A stretch of 64,000 bases of DNA from Claveliimonas bilis (GTDB lineage Bacteria; Bacillota; Clostridia; Lachnospirales; Lachnospiraceae), in contig NZ_AP024845.1 in the NCBI RefSeq assembly GCF_020892095.1, forward strand, positions 2,294,001 to 2,358,000. Direction: 5' to 3'. Each line of letters starts with the position of its first letter. Positions within the stretch are counted from its first letter, which is position 1. Below the pieces are notes generated by a model that did not search any database, was not told where the DNA came from, and saw nothing but the letters and a program-made list of their open reading frames with translations. The translations under genes and the position numbers were made by a program. Positions 6,915-14,930 of the stretch are shown one piece after another.

Positions 6915-8267
6915 CTAGGAGACCGGTTTGGTGGCGCAGCGGCGCCGGTTCAACCTCCGGTATACAAAGATTCCGGTCAGGTCTGCTAAAGCCCATCCGA
7001 TCGGAACGGACAGCCATATGCCGGTAACCCCGATCCACGGCACCATAGAGAGTGTGTAGGCCAGCAGTACACGGGTTCCAAGGGAAATGACTGTCAGAAC
7101 GACAGACATGCCCGGGCGGGCGATAGCGCGGTACAGCCCGTATAATAAAAACAAAATACCAATCCCAAAATAGCAGGAGCCTTCAATGCGAAGATAGTGG
7201 ACTCCGGCTTCGATGATCTGCGTCTCATCGGCAGATACAAAGATCTGCATAAGAGGACGGGCAAAGATACAGACGAGAAGACTGACAGCCAGACAGAAGA
7301 AAAAGGAAACAAGGAATGCGCTTCTGATTCCCTGTCTGATGCGGTCTTCTTTTTTTGCTCCGAAATTTTGTGCAATAAAAGTGGAGAAGGCATTTCCGAA
7401 ATCCTGTACCGGCATATAGGCGAAGGAATCGATTTTTACAGCAGCGGCAAATGCAGCCATAATAACCGGGCCAAAGCTGTTGACAAGTCCCTGCACCATG
7501 AGGATACCGAAATTCATGACTGACTGCTGGATACAGGTGAGGAAAGAAAAACCGGTGATTTCCCGGAAAATTTTTTTATCCCACTTGAAATTCTCTTTTC
7601 GGGGGCGAAGAGAGGGAAAATGAAAAAGAGTATACAGCGCAAGTCCGATTCCGGAGACATACTGAGACAGGATAGTCGCAAAGGCAGCGCCCGCTACGCC
7701 CCAATGGAAAGAGAGGACAAAAAGGAGATCCAGTACAATATTCATGACGGCAGAAACAGCCAGAAAGATCAGTGGAATCCTGGAGTTTCCAACAGAGCGG
7801 AGGAGGCAGGCAAAATAATTATAGAAAAAAGTGGCAGGAATCCCTGCAAAAATGACAAGCAGATAGTCCCGCATCAGATCAGTGACAGAAGCGGGGACGC
7901 GAAGGAACCAGATAATGCTGTTGATGCCAAGAAAAACAGCCAGGTTGAGAACAACAGTAACGGCTCCGATAAAAAGGAACGATTGAAAAATAGCTCCCTT
8001 CATACGAACTTCATCCTGTTTTCCATAGCTGATGGAAAAGGAAGCGCCGCTGCCCATACACAGGCCCAGGATGATGGAAGTAAGAAATGTCATCAGAGTG
8101 TAAGAAGAACCTACCGCAGCCAGAGCATCGGCCCCAAGGAAGCGTCCGACGATAATTGTGTCAGCAATATTGTAAAATTGCTGGAGCAGATTTCCGGCAA
8201 TCATGGGAAGTGCGAAAACCAGCAGACTTTTTGTAATATTTCCGGTTAAGAGTTTACTTTCCTGCAT
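6915..8267 (-). CDS. MATE family efflux transporter
   Basis: Membrane protein of 450 residues with about 12 hydrophobic segments arranged as two homologous halves, typical of MATE transporters (drug or metabolite/cation antiport). Family features are PMIAGNLLQQFYNIADTIIVG near residues 21-41 and the matching second-half segment near 240-260. The C-terminus is short, charged and Arg-rich. The start is supported by AGGAGG ten bases upstream. It converges on the inverted-repeat element, whose end is only 20 bp from the MATE stop, and diverges from ccdA-tlpA. The substrate is unknown. Confidence 0.9.
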   Translation of the reverse strand: MQESKLLTGNITKSLLVFALPMIAGNLLQQFYNIADTIIVGRFLGADALAAVGSSYTLMTFLTSIILGLCMGSGASFSISYGKQDEVRMKGAIFQSFLFIGAVTVVLNLAVFLGINSIIWFLRVPASVTDLMRDYLLVIFAGIPATFFYNYFACLLRSVGNSRIPLIFLAVSAVMNIVLDLLFVLSFHWGVAGAAFATILSQYVSGIGLALYTLFHFPSLRPRKENFKWDKKIFREITGFSFLTCIQQSVMNFGILMVQGLVNSFGPVIMAAFAAAVKIDSFAYMPVQDFGNAFSTFIAQNFGAKKEDRIRQGIRSAFLVSFFFCLAVSLLVCIFARPLMQIFVSADETQIIEAGVHYLRIEGSCYFGIGILFLLYGLYRAIARPGMSVVLTVISLGTRVLLAYTLSMVPWIGVTGIWLSVPIGWALADLTGIFVYRRLNRRRCATKPVS

Positions 8268-8402
8268 CGGTGTTGATCCTCCTGAATATTTCTGATCCTG
8301 GCGTAATACTGCAATTTCAGAGCAGCAATAATATTATTATAGAAGAGAGGCGGGAGGACTGTCAAATCCATTCGCTGCATATGGATGGGTATGTAATTTT
8401 TG

Positions 8403-8431
8403 TTGACAGAAGGAAGTAAGACCTATATGAT
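8403..8431 (+). promoter_or_regulatory. Sigma-A promoter of ccdA-tlpA
   Basis: TTGACA at 8403-8408, a 17-bp spacer, and TATGAT at 8426-8431, about 25 bp upstream of the first ATG of the fused gene. Confidence 0.65.
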
Positions 8432-8456
8432 GGTAAAAAACAAAAAGGAGAGGTTT

Positions 8457-9742
8457 ATGGGATTTGATCTGAATATAAGTATTCCGGTAATTACAGTATT
8501 TCTGCAGGGGATCTTAAGCTTTTTTCACCTTGTATTTTTCCGTTGATCCCTTTATATATCGGTTATCTGTCAGGGGGAGCGGTCAGAAGAGGTGACAGCG
8601 GAGAGCTGCAATACCAGAAAGGAAAGGTTCTGACCCATACGCTGTTTTTTGTGGCTGGGATCAGCTTTACTTTCTTTTTGCTGGGGATGGGTGTGTCAGC
8701 TGCAGGAGAGTTCTTTTCCGAACATCAGGCTGTGTTTGCCAGAGTGGGAGGAGCCCTTGTGATCCTTCTTGGATTGTATCAGTTTGGCCTTTTGGGGACG
8801 TCTAAACTTCTTGGAAATGAACATCGGCTTCCCTTGAAATTTGACCGGATGGCTATGTCTCCGGTTACAGCGCTGCTGATGGGATTTACATTCAGTTTTG
8901 CATGGACGCCGTGTGTGGGACCGGCGTTGTCTGGCGTGCTGCTGATGACGGCATCAGCGGCCACAAGGACGAAAGGATTTCTGATGATCGGTGTCTATAC
9001 GCTGGGATTTGTCATTCCCTTCCTGGCTGTCGGTATATTTACCACAACTTTACTGAAGATTTTCAAAAAGCATGGAAATATTGTAAGATATACGGCGCGG
9101 ACAGGAGCGGTGCTGATGATCCTCATGGGGCTTATGATGATGACAGGAAAGATGAATGGAGTGACAGGGTATCTGTCAACACCCTCCCTGGAATCAGAGT
9201 CCGTGCAGAATGATGAAACAAAAGACAATGGGGAAGAGGACAGTGTAGAAGAAGGAGAAGGAGAAAACGCAGAAGAAGACAGTGGAAAGACAGATCCTTC
9301 GGCAGCTGTTGATTTCACTTTGACAGATCAGTATGGGCAGGAGCACAGGCTGTCAGATTATCGGGGGAAGGCAGTCCTTTTGAATTTCTGGGCAACATGG
9401 TGTACGGTATGCAAGAGGGAAATGCCCGACATACAAAATCTGTATGAGGAATATCAGGCGAAAGGCAGCGGGAGCGATACGGTAATTTTGGGAGTTGCTT
9501 TTCCGGGAATTTCGGGAGAAGGAAGCAGGGAAGAAATTACTGCCTTTCTTGAGGAAAACGGCTATACTTATCCCGTGCTGATGGACGAATCAGGACAGCT
9601 GATGGAAAGATTCGGGATCATGGCGTATCCTACAACCTATATGATCGATAAGGAAGGGAAAATTTACGGCTATGTAAGCGGCATGGTTGGCAAAGAAGGT
9701 CTGGAGAGTATGATCAGCCAGACGCTGGAAGGAGAAAAATAA
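8457..9742 (+). CDS. CcdA-TlpA fusion, thiol-disulfide transfer protein, with -1 frame change
   Basis: Membrane thiol-redox protein: a CcdA/DsbD-like half passes electrons from cytoplasmic thioredoxin to an extracellular TlpA-like domain. The ATG at 8457, after AAAAAGGAGAGG, opens a frame that runs through SIPVITVFLQGILSFF and then stops at 8544-8546. Shifting -1 on TTTTTT (8520-8525) restores SPCIFPLIP and about 400 further residues. The CcdA part holds the second cysteine in WTPCVGP; an acidic linker follows near 9200-9300; the redoxin domain carries WCTVCK. Everything but the frame change looks intact. Either the frame is recoded or variable, or the gene is broken or mis-sequenced. The downstream frame alone would begin at a TTG inside the conserved motif and lack the first membrane helix. 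Confidence 0.8.
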
Positions 9743-9775
9743 TGAGGCAGGCGGACAATTGTCCGGCCTGCCTCA
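9743..9775. terminator. Bidirectional terminator between ccdA-tlpA and the aminotransferase
   Basis: TGAGGCAGGC at 9743-9752 pairs with GCCTGCCTCA at 9766-9775; the loop side contains GGACAATTGTCC, which extends the stem. Both genes converge on it. Confidence 0.8.
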
Positions 9776-9789
9776 ATTTATGAAGGGGG

Positions 9790-11079
9790 TTATTTAGAGG
9801 CCAGTATTTTTTCGATGCTGACCAGTTTTACACTTAATACAAAAATTTCAGTAGCGATCTTCAGTTCCTCGGTGGTCGGATAGGATGGAGCAATACGGAT
9901 GTTGCTGTCCTGCGGATCCTTTCCGTAGGGGAAGGTAGCTCCGGCGTCTGTCATGACAAGACCGGCTTCTTTTGCTTTGGCAACAATTTTCTTTGCGCAT
10001 CCCGGAAGAGCGTCAAAGGAGATAAAATAGCCGCCGCGGGGAGCCAGCCAGGAGCCGATGCCGAGCCCTCCGATTTCCCGTTCCAATGTTTCCAAAACGG
10101 CATCAAATTTAGGACGCATGATATCTGCATGCTTTTTCATGTGCTGTACCATGCCGTGAATATCTTTAAAATATCTTGCGTGGCGGAGCTGGTTTACTTT
10201 ATCGTGACCGATGGTCTGGATCTTCATCTGCTCGCGGATTGCCTTAAGGTTTTCAGTGGATGCAGCGATGGCGGCAATTCCGGAACCCGGGAAACTGATC
10301 TTGGAAGTAGAGGAGAACTTATATACCATATCCGGATGTCCTTCCTTCTTACATTCCATAAGGATTTCAATGAGATAATCCTGCTTGTCTTCATATAAAT
10401 GATGGATTCCATAAGCATTGTCCCAGAAGATACGGAAATCTTCGGCAGCAGGATTCAGTTTTGCAAAACGGTGCACTGTCTCGTCAGAGTAAGTGATTCC
10501 CTGGGGGTTGGAATATTTTGGAACGCACCAGATTCCTTTGATGGCCGGATCGGAGCTGACAAGCTTTTCTACAATATCCATATCAGGGCCGGTTGGAGTC
10601 ATTGGCACGTTGATCATTTCAATGCCGAAATATTCTGTAATTGAAAAATGTCTGTCGTATCCGGGAACCGGACATAAGAATTTGACTTTATCCAGTTTGC
10701 ACCAGGGAGTGCTTCCCATTACTCCGTGAGTCATAGAGCGTGCAATCGTATCATACATGATGTTCAGGCTGGAATTTCCAAAAATTACAATGTTTTCCTT
10801 TGGAACTTCCATCATATCAGCAAGCAGCTGCTTTGCTTCACGTATGCCGTCCAGGACACCGTAATTGCGGCAGTCCACTCCTTCCTCACAGACAAGGTCA
10901 GAGTCGCTGTTCAGGACATCCATCATTCCCATAGAGAGATTCAGCTGTTCTGTAGACGGTTTGCCCCGGGACATATCCAGCTTCAGTCCCTGTGCCTTTA
11001 CCTTTTCAAATTCAGCTTCCAGTTCTGATTTTATTTCCAGCAATTCTTCTTTTGATAATTCTTCATATGTTGTTGCCAT
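9790..11079 (-). CDS. Aminotransferase class I/II, aspartate aminotransferase subgroup Ic type
   Basis: PLP enzyme of 429 residues. The N-terminal LDMSRGKPSTEQLNLS pattern is characteristic of the subgroup Ic (MocR-like) aspartate aminotransferases described in Corynebacterium and related bacteria. The PLP-binding lysine lies in FSSTSKISFPGSG, and DNAYGIHHL matches the cofactor-pyridine aspartate region. It probably transfers amino groups between aspartate and 2-oxoglutarate. The start at 11079 is chosen because GGAGG lies 8 bp upstream; in-frame ATGs further upstream lack a site. It stands alone, convergent with ccdA-tlpA. Confidence 0.82.
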   Translation of the reverse strand: MATTYEELSKEELLEIKSELEAEFEKVKAQGLKLDMSRGKPSTEQLNLSMGMMDVLNSDSDLVCEEGVDCRNYGVLDGIREAKQLLADMMEVPKENIVIFGNSSLNIMYDTIARSMTHGVMGSTPWCKLDKVKFLCPVPGYDRHFSITEYFGIEMINVPMTPTGPDMDIVEKLVSSDPAIKGIWCVPKYSNPQGITYSDETVHRFAKLNPAAEDFRIFWDNAYGIHHLYEDKQDYLIEILMECKKEGHPDMVYKFSSTSKISFPGSGIAAIAASTENLKAIREQMKIQTIGHDKVNQLRHARYFKDIHGMVQHMKKHADIMRPKFDAVLETLEREIGGLGIGSWLAPRGGYFISFDALPGCAKKIVAKAKEAGLVMTDAGATFPYGKDPQDSNIRIAPSYPTTEELKIATEIFVLSVKLVSIEKILASK

Positions 11080-11254
11080 CCTTGCATCCTCCATCTCATT
11101 TTCCCATATTTTACTCAATGCTACCATTGTAGCGGTAAATTGAAGAATCGTCAATTGGTTCTTGCAAAAATATTGATAAAAACCAGTAATTCTGTAAAAA
11201 ACTACAAGAAATATGAAGTTTTTTAAAGTTTTTTATTCATTTATTAGGAGAAAT

Positions 11255-11291
11255 ACAAAAAAGAAAGGCGGGACTTTTGACAGTCCCGTCC
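11255..11291 (-). terminator. Terminator after the spore coat genes
   Basis: On the minus strand GGACGGGACT pairs with AGTCCCGCC (11267-11291) and a T-rich tract follows (11255-11266). Confidence 0.75.
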
Positions 11292-11336
11292 CCGATGAAA
11301 AAATCTGTTTTTAATGAAGCGGCCTGCTTCCGGCAG

Positions 11337-11597
11337 TTATTTCATTGTCGGCTGTGTCAGGATTGAACGGACATGTTCGATTTCCTGCTGTGATGCTTTT
11401 GCGGCAGGAACGTAATAACTGCGGGATCTTGCCAGCTCAAAAATTTTCTCCTGTGACATCTCGCAGGCATTTCTCATCTGTTTCAGACACTGTTTTAATT
11501 CCTGATTTTCTGTCTGCGGGATCATTTCACCAAAACGGGTCAGCTCGCCGTTGACTCCTGCCAGAGCGTCAGCTACCATTGTCTTTTCGTTTAACAT
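11337..11597 (-). CDS. CotF-like spore coat protein
   Basis: Small helical protein of 86 residues, soluble, without signal peptide. The pattern (helical N-terminal half, then SRSYYVPAAKA and a C-terminal helix) resembles the coat F domain family of spore coat proteins in Clostridia. It is preceded by AAAGGGAGGG and lies 78 bp downstream of a second small gene of the same kind, which supports a two-gene sporulation operon. In this family the products are outer-layer or coat-associated proteins made in the mother cell. No sigma-E or sigma-K promoter was confidently identified. Confidence 0.7.
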   Translation of the reverse strand: MLNEKTMVADALAGVNGELTRFGEMIPQTENQELKQCLKQMRNACEMSQEKIFELARSRSYYVPAAKASQQEIEHVRSILTQPTMK

Positions 11598-11675
11598 TTC
11601 TTTCCCTCCCTTTGAGTTTACATGTTCATGCCGGATGGACCGGCTTGTGAAAAGGCGTACAGTCCTTTAGGAAAG

Positions 11676-11858
11676 TTACAGGAAACGCATCAGTTCCTGT
11701 TTGTTTTTCATGGCGCTGTCGGCAGCGTCCTGAAAAAGCTTTTTGATCTCGGCATCCTCAGTCATGTTTGCATATTCTGTCATTTTGCAATGACTTGTGT
11801 CATAGCCGCCGATAAGGTGGCGAAGGTTTTGAAGATCCAAAACGGATAATTCTGACAT
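11676..11858 (-). CDS. Small CotF-like spore coat protein
   Basis: Sixty-residue helical protein beginning MSELSVLDLQNLRHLIGGYDT. It has a conserved-looking His/Cys segment near residues 20-25 and matches the short partner that often precedes a CotF-like gene in Lachnospiraceae. The ribosome site AAGGAGG is 7 bp upstream of the ATG. It is the first gene of a two-gene minus-strand unit with the 86-residue CotF-like protein. The function is assigned by pattern and neighbour, so it is moderately sure. Confidence 0.65.
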   Translation of the reverse strand: MSELSVLDLQNLRHLIGGYDTSHCKMTEYANMTEDAEIKKLFQDAADSAMKNKQELMRFL

Positions 11859-11964
11859 TTCTTTTCCTCCTTGCTGTTGACTTTATTTGACAGGATTAGT
11901 ATGGTTAAAAGGCAGAGAAAATATGCAGTAAATGCAATATAAAAATATAGCGGAGGAAGAAAAA

Positions 11965-12933
11965 ATGAAAGTAGGAATCCTTGGAGCGGGAAATATTGCG
12001 AAAAAAATGGCGGAAACACTGAATGGAATGGAAGGAGCAAGCGCGTATGCAGTTGCTTCCCGAAGTCTGGAAAAAGCGGAAGAATTTGCAAAATTAAACC
12101 ATGTGGAAAAAGCCTACGGCTCTTATGAAGAAATGCTTCAGGATGAACAGGTGGAGCTTATCTATGTAGCGACTCCCCATTCTCACCACCTGGAACACGG
12201 AAAATTATGTATAAAATATGGAAAGCCGATTTTGATGGAGAAAGCATTTACAGCCAACGCCGATCAGGCGCGCGAGCTTTTGGACTGTGCCAGAGACAGA
12301 GGGGTTTTTATTACAGAGGCCATCTGGACCAGATATATGCCTTCCAGAAAGAAAATAGACCATATCATTGCCTCCGGGCAGCTGGGAGAGATCTGTTCTC
12401 TTACAGCAAATCTGGGCTATGCCCTGACAGATAAGAAGAGGATGACAGATCCGGCCCTGGCAGGCGGAGCGCTTTTGGATGTGGGAATCTATCCTTTGAA
12501 TTTTGCAAGTATGGTGCTGGGTAATGATGTTGAAAAAATGACGTCCGCATGTGTGAAATATAAGACTGGCGTGGATGCACAGGACAGCATCATACTGTCC
12601 TATCCGGAAGGGAAAACAGCGACTATCCACACCGGGATGCTGGCGGCGACAGAACAGTACGGTATTGTTTACGGTACAGAGGGTTATCTCATTGCATACA
12701 ACATTAATAACATTGACCGGATTGAGATCTTTACGCCGGACAGAAAGTTAAAAGAAAGGATCGATATCCCTCCTCAGATCACCGGTTATGAGTACGAGGT
12801 GCGCTCCTGTAAAAAGGCTCTGGAGGAGGGACGCCTTGAATGCCCGGAAATGCCTCACAGTGAAACCTTAAAAATGATGGAATGGATGGACGCTCTGAGA
12901 AAAGACTGGGGAATCCGCTATCCTTTTGAATAA
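11965..12933 (+). CDS. Gfo/Idh/MocA family oxidoreductase
   Basis: NAD(P)-dependent dehydrogenase of 322 residues. The N-terminal Rossmann motif is GILGAGNIAKKMA (residues about 4-16), followed by VATPHSHH and the EKAFT segment that carries the family's EKP-like lysine (ILMEKAFTAN). The C-terminal alpha/beta domain includes GGALLDVGIYPL, where the aspartate and tyrosine equivalents lie. Related enzymes oxidise or reduce sugars, inositols or trans-dihydrodiols. The start at 11965 is taken over an upstream ATG because GGAGG precedes it by 8 bp. It has no co-oriented neighbour, so the substrate is unclear. Confidence 0.85.
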   Translation: MKVGILGAGNIAKKMAETLNGMEGASAYAVASRSLEKAEEFAKLNHVEKAYGSYEEMLQDEQVELIYVATPHSHHLEHGKLCIKYGKPILMEKAFTANADQARELLDCARDRGVFITEAIWTRYMPSRKKIDHIIASGQLGEICSLTANLGYALTDKKRMTDPALAGGALLDVGIYPLNFASMVLGNDVEKMTSACVKYKTGVDAQDSIILSYPEGKTATIHTGMLAATEQYGIVYGTEGYLIAYNINNIDRIEIFTPDRKLKERIDIPPQITGYEYEVRSCKKALEEGRLECPEMPHSETLKMMEWMDALRKDWGIRYPFE

Positions 12934-12971
12934 AGGGAGCAGAGATTAGGGCAGCAGTCAAGAAGCGAAAG

Positions 12972-13688
12972 TTATATTCCCCTGGACGCGGCAGATATAA
13001 AAGAGCGGAACAGCCGCCGCATTTTTGCGGAGTTCATCATGCATTCGGGGTGCCACTGGACACCCACCGCGAAGGGACGACCGGTCAGTTCTATCCCTTC
13101 TGCAATGCCGTCGGGAGAGTGGGCTGTGATGGATATTCCTTTTCCGGCAGTCAGGACAGCCTGATGATGAAAACTGTTGACTTCCACATAATTTCCTAAA
13201 ATATTATATAGTATACTATCTTTGTGGAGGGCGATGGAATGGCAGGGATCGCTTCTTAGACGGGAATGCTGCATGTGGCACAGACAGGGTTCGCTGTGAA
13301 GGGAAAGATCCTGCAGAATTTCCCCTCCCCGCACAATGTTCATAAGCTGCATTCCCCGGCAGATACCCAGGACGGGGCGCGACAGAGTGAGAACATGTTT
13401 CATGAGGGACAGCTGAAACAGATCGGTTTGGAAATCTGTTTCTCCGGCAGAGGAAAGGGGCGGCCGGTCAAAAAGAAGGGGCGTCACATCTCCTCCGCCG
13501 CAGAAAAGAAATCCGTGGCAGATGGAGGCGGCCTGAAGTGATGCCTCCTTTTTCCCTGTGCAGGGCAGGACAATGGGGCATCCCCCGGAGCGGACAATGG
13601 CAGAGATGTAGGAGTGGGTGACGAACTGGCGCTGATCCATAAAACCGCACATAACGACACCAATAAAAGGAAGGGAAGTGGGAGTCAT
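12972..13688 (-). CDS. Gamma-glutamyl-gamma-aminobutyrate hydrolase family peptidase (C26)
   Basis: Class I glutamine-amidotransferase-like hydrolase of 238 residues. The nucleophile cysteine lies in LGICRGMQLMN and the catalytic histidine in VGVQWHPE; FCGGGDVTP marks the oxyanion-side loop. PuuD-type enzymes in this family cleave gamma-glutamyl bonds of polyamine or other small amides. The start at 13688 is preferred because GGAGG precedes it by 7 bp; the frame upstream has no support. It diverges from the M19 dipeptidase gene over 61 bp, which suggests that both serve peptide or amide turnover under a shared regulatory region. Confidence 0.85.
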   Translation of the reverse strand: MTPTSLPFIGVVMCGFMDQRQFVTHSYISAIVRSGGCPIVLPCTGKKEASLQAASICHGFLFCGGGDVTPLLFDRPPLSSAGETDFQTDLFQLSLMKHVLTLSRPVLGICRGMQLMNIVRGGEILQDLSLHSEPCLCHMQHSRLRSDPCHSIALHKDSILYNILGNYVEVNSFHHQAVLTAGKGISITAHSPDGIAEGIELTGRPFAVGVQWHPECMMNSAKMRRLFRSFISAASRGI

Positions 13689-13749
13689 AGTACTTCCTCC
13701 GTCTTGATAAAGTAGTATAAGTATATGTATGAAAGAAAGGAGCACAAAT

Positions 13750-14721
13750 ATGAGTGTGATCGATCTGCACTGTGATACCATATGGCGCCTTATGGATCTG
13801 GGAGGAAAGGGGGATCTTTTGGAAAATGACGGCGCGGTCAGCATCAGAAAAATGCAGGCAGGAGAAGTTGCAGTACAGTTTTTCGCCTGCTTTTTGTACC
13901 GTGACGCCATGGAAGGGAGAACAGAAGAGGAAAAATATGAAAATGGCTACTTCCATGTTCTTGATATGATCCGATATGGGAAAGAGCAGATGGAAACTTA
14001 TGGCAAAGAAATTGTTCCGATTACGGGAAAAGAAGAACTTGGAGATTTCCGGACGGGAAAAAAATGCGGAGCAGTGCTGACAGTAGAAGACGGAGGGATC
14101 CTGAATGGAAAAATAGAGCGGCTGGAAGAACTCTGGGACAGAGGAATCCGACTTCTGACCCTTACCTGGAACTATGAAAATTGCATTGGGTTTCCAAACA
14201 GCAGCGAAAAAGTCAGGATGGAAAAGGGACTGAAGAATTTTGGAAAAGAAGCGGTGGAAAGGATGAATGAGCTGGGAATGCTCGTAGATCTCTCCCATGC
14301 CTCTGACGGTACCTTCTGGGACGTTCTCCATCAGAGCAAAAAGCCGGTGACAGCTTCTCATTCCAATTGCAGAGCGCTTGCCAACCATCCGAGAAACTTA
14401 AGTGATGAAATGTTAAGGGCGCTGGGAGAAAATGGAGGGATAGCAGGCCTTAATTTTTACGGTCCATTTCTTGGTACACCGAAAGAATCCCGGATAGAGG
14501 AAATGACTGCTCATATCAGACATATGATCGATAAAGGCGGAGAGGACCTTCCCTGCCTGGGAACGGATTTTGACGGATTTGACGGAATGGATAAGATGGA
14601 TCTTCCGGATCAAAGCTTTCTGGGGCAGCTGTGGGATGCCTTGAAAGGGGTGGGACTTACAGAGCGCCAAATAGAGAAAATTTGCTTTGAAAATGTCTGG
14701 AGAGTCTGGAAAGAAAGGTAG
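13750..14721 (+). CDS. Membrane dipeptidase family protein (peptidase M19)
   Basis: Zinc-dependent dipeptidase of 323 residues. The N-terminal HCD metal motif is in VIDLHCDTIWR; the bridging glutamate lies in VEDGG; histidines follow in DLSHASD and TASHSNCR; and the last metal motif is GTDFDGFDG. It lacks a signal peptide, so it is probably cytoplasmic, as in most bacterial M19 enzymes. The start at 13750 is chosen for the AAAGGAG site 7 bp upstream. It is divergent from the C26 hydrolase. Its length and motifs are complete. Confidence 0.9.
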   Translation: MSVIDLHCDTIWRLMDLGGKGDLLENDGAVSIRKMQAGEVAVQFFACFLYRDAMEGRTEEEKYENGYFHVLDMIRYGKEQMETYGKEIVPITGKEELGDFRTGKKCGAVLTVEDGGILNGKIERLEELWDRGIRLLTLTWNYENCIGFPNSSEKVRMEKGLKNFGKEAVERMNELGMLVDLSHASDGTFWDVLHQSKKPVTASHSNCRALANHPRNLSDEMLRALGENGGIAGLNFYGPFLGTPKESRIEEMTAHIRHMIDKGGEDLPCLGTDFDGFDGMDKMDLPDQSFLGQLWDALKGVGLTERQIEKICFENVWRVWKER

Positions 14722-14728
14722 AAGATAA

Positions 14729-14899
14729 ATGATTTACTCAGGATATGAAATACTTTGGCTGTTCTTTGTTTACAGCTTTTTAGGGTGGATAGCAGAGACG
14801 GCGGCATTTGGAGCAGATTTATCCCAATGCGGCGCAGGCGCAAAAAGGGACGGGGTAAATCGCAGTTTTACCCATGGTAAAATGCAATTTGGGACGTAA
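14729..14899 (+). pseudogene. Truncated CmpB-type membrane protein (putative ABC transporter permease family) remnant
   Basis: A 56-codon frame whose first 27 or so residues (EILWLFFVYSFLGWIAET) match the start of the CmpB-type 'putative ABC transporter permease' membrane family, normally about 150-300 residues or more. After this first helix the sequence turns into unrelated polar residues and stops inside a long palindrome. It lies 7 bp after the dipeptidase gene. I read it as a decayed 5' fragment left after a deletion; a functional micropeptide cannot be excluded. Confidence 0.55.
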
Positions 14900-14928
14900 C
14901 AAAGTTTAACTTTGTTACGTCCCAAATT
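14886..14928. terminator. 43-bp palindrome, terminator of argG
   Basis: AATTTGGGACGTAACAAAGTT at 14886-14906 is the exact reverse complement of 14908-14928, with a single-base centre. It lies 2 bp beyond the argG stop codon and also ends the small remnant frame. The imperfect inverted repeat at 14853-14890 (AAATCGCAGTTTTACC / GGTAAAATGCAATTT) is nested beside it. Confidence 0.75.
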
Positions 14929-14930
14929 AA

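Noticed and set aside
8543-9742. Translation of the CcdA-TlpA protein from the TTG at 8543
   Set aside because: The TTG codes for the leucine inside the conserved FPLIP motif and has no ribosome site. The first helix and the SPC cysteine would be missing. The upstream ATG has a proper site and encodes the expected N-terminus.
13468-14388. Open frame of 306 codons opposite the M19 dipeptidase
   Set aside because: It covers two divergent genes in antisense and its composition is that of a shadow frame. Both real genes have clear motifs and ribosome sites.
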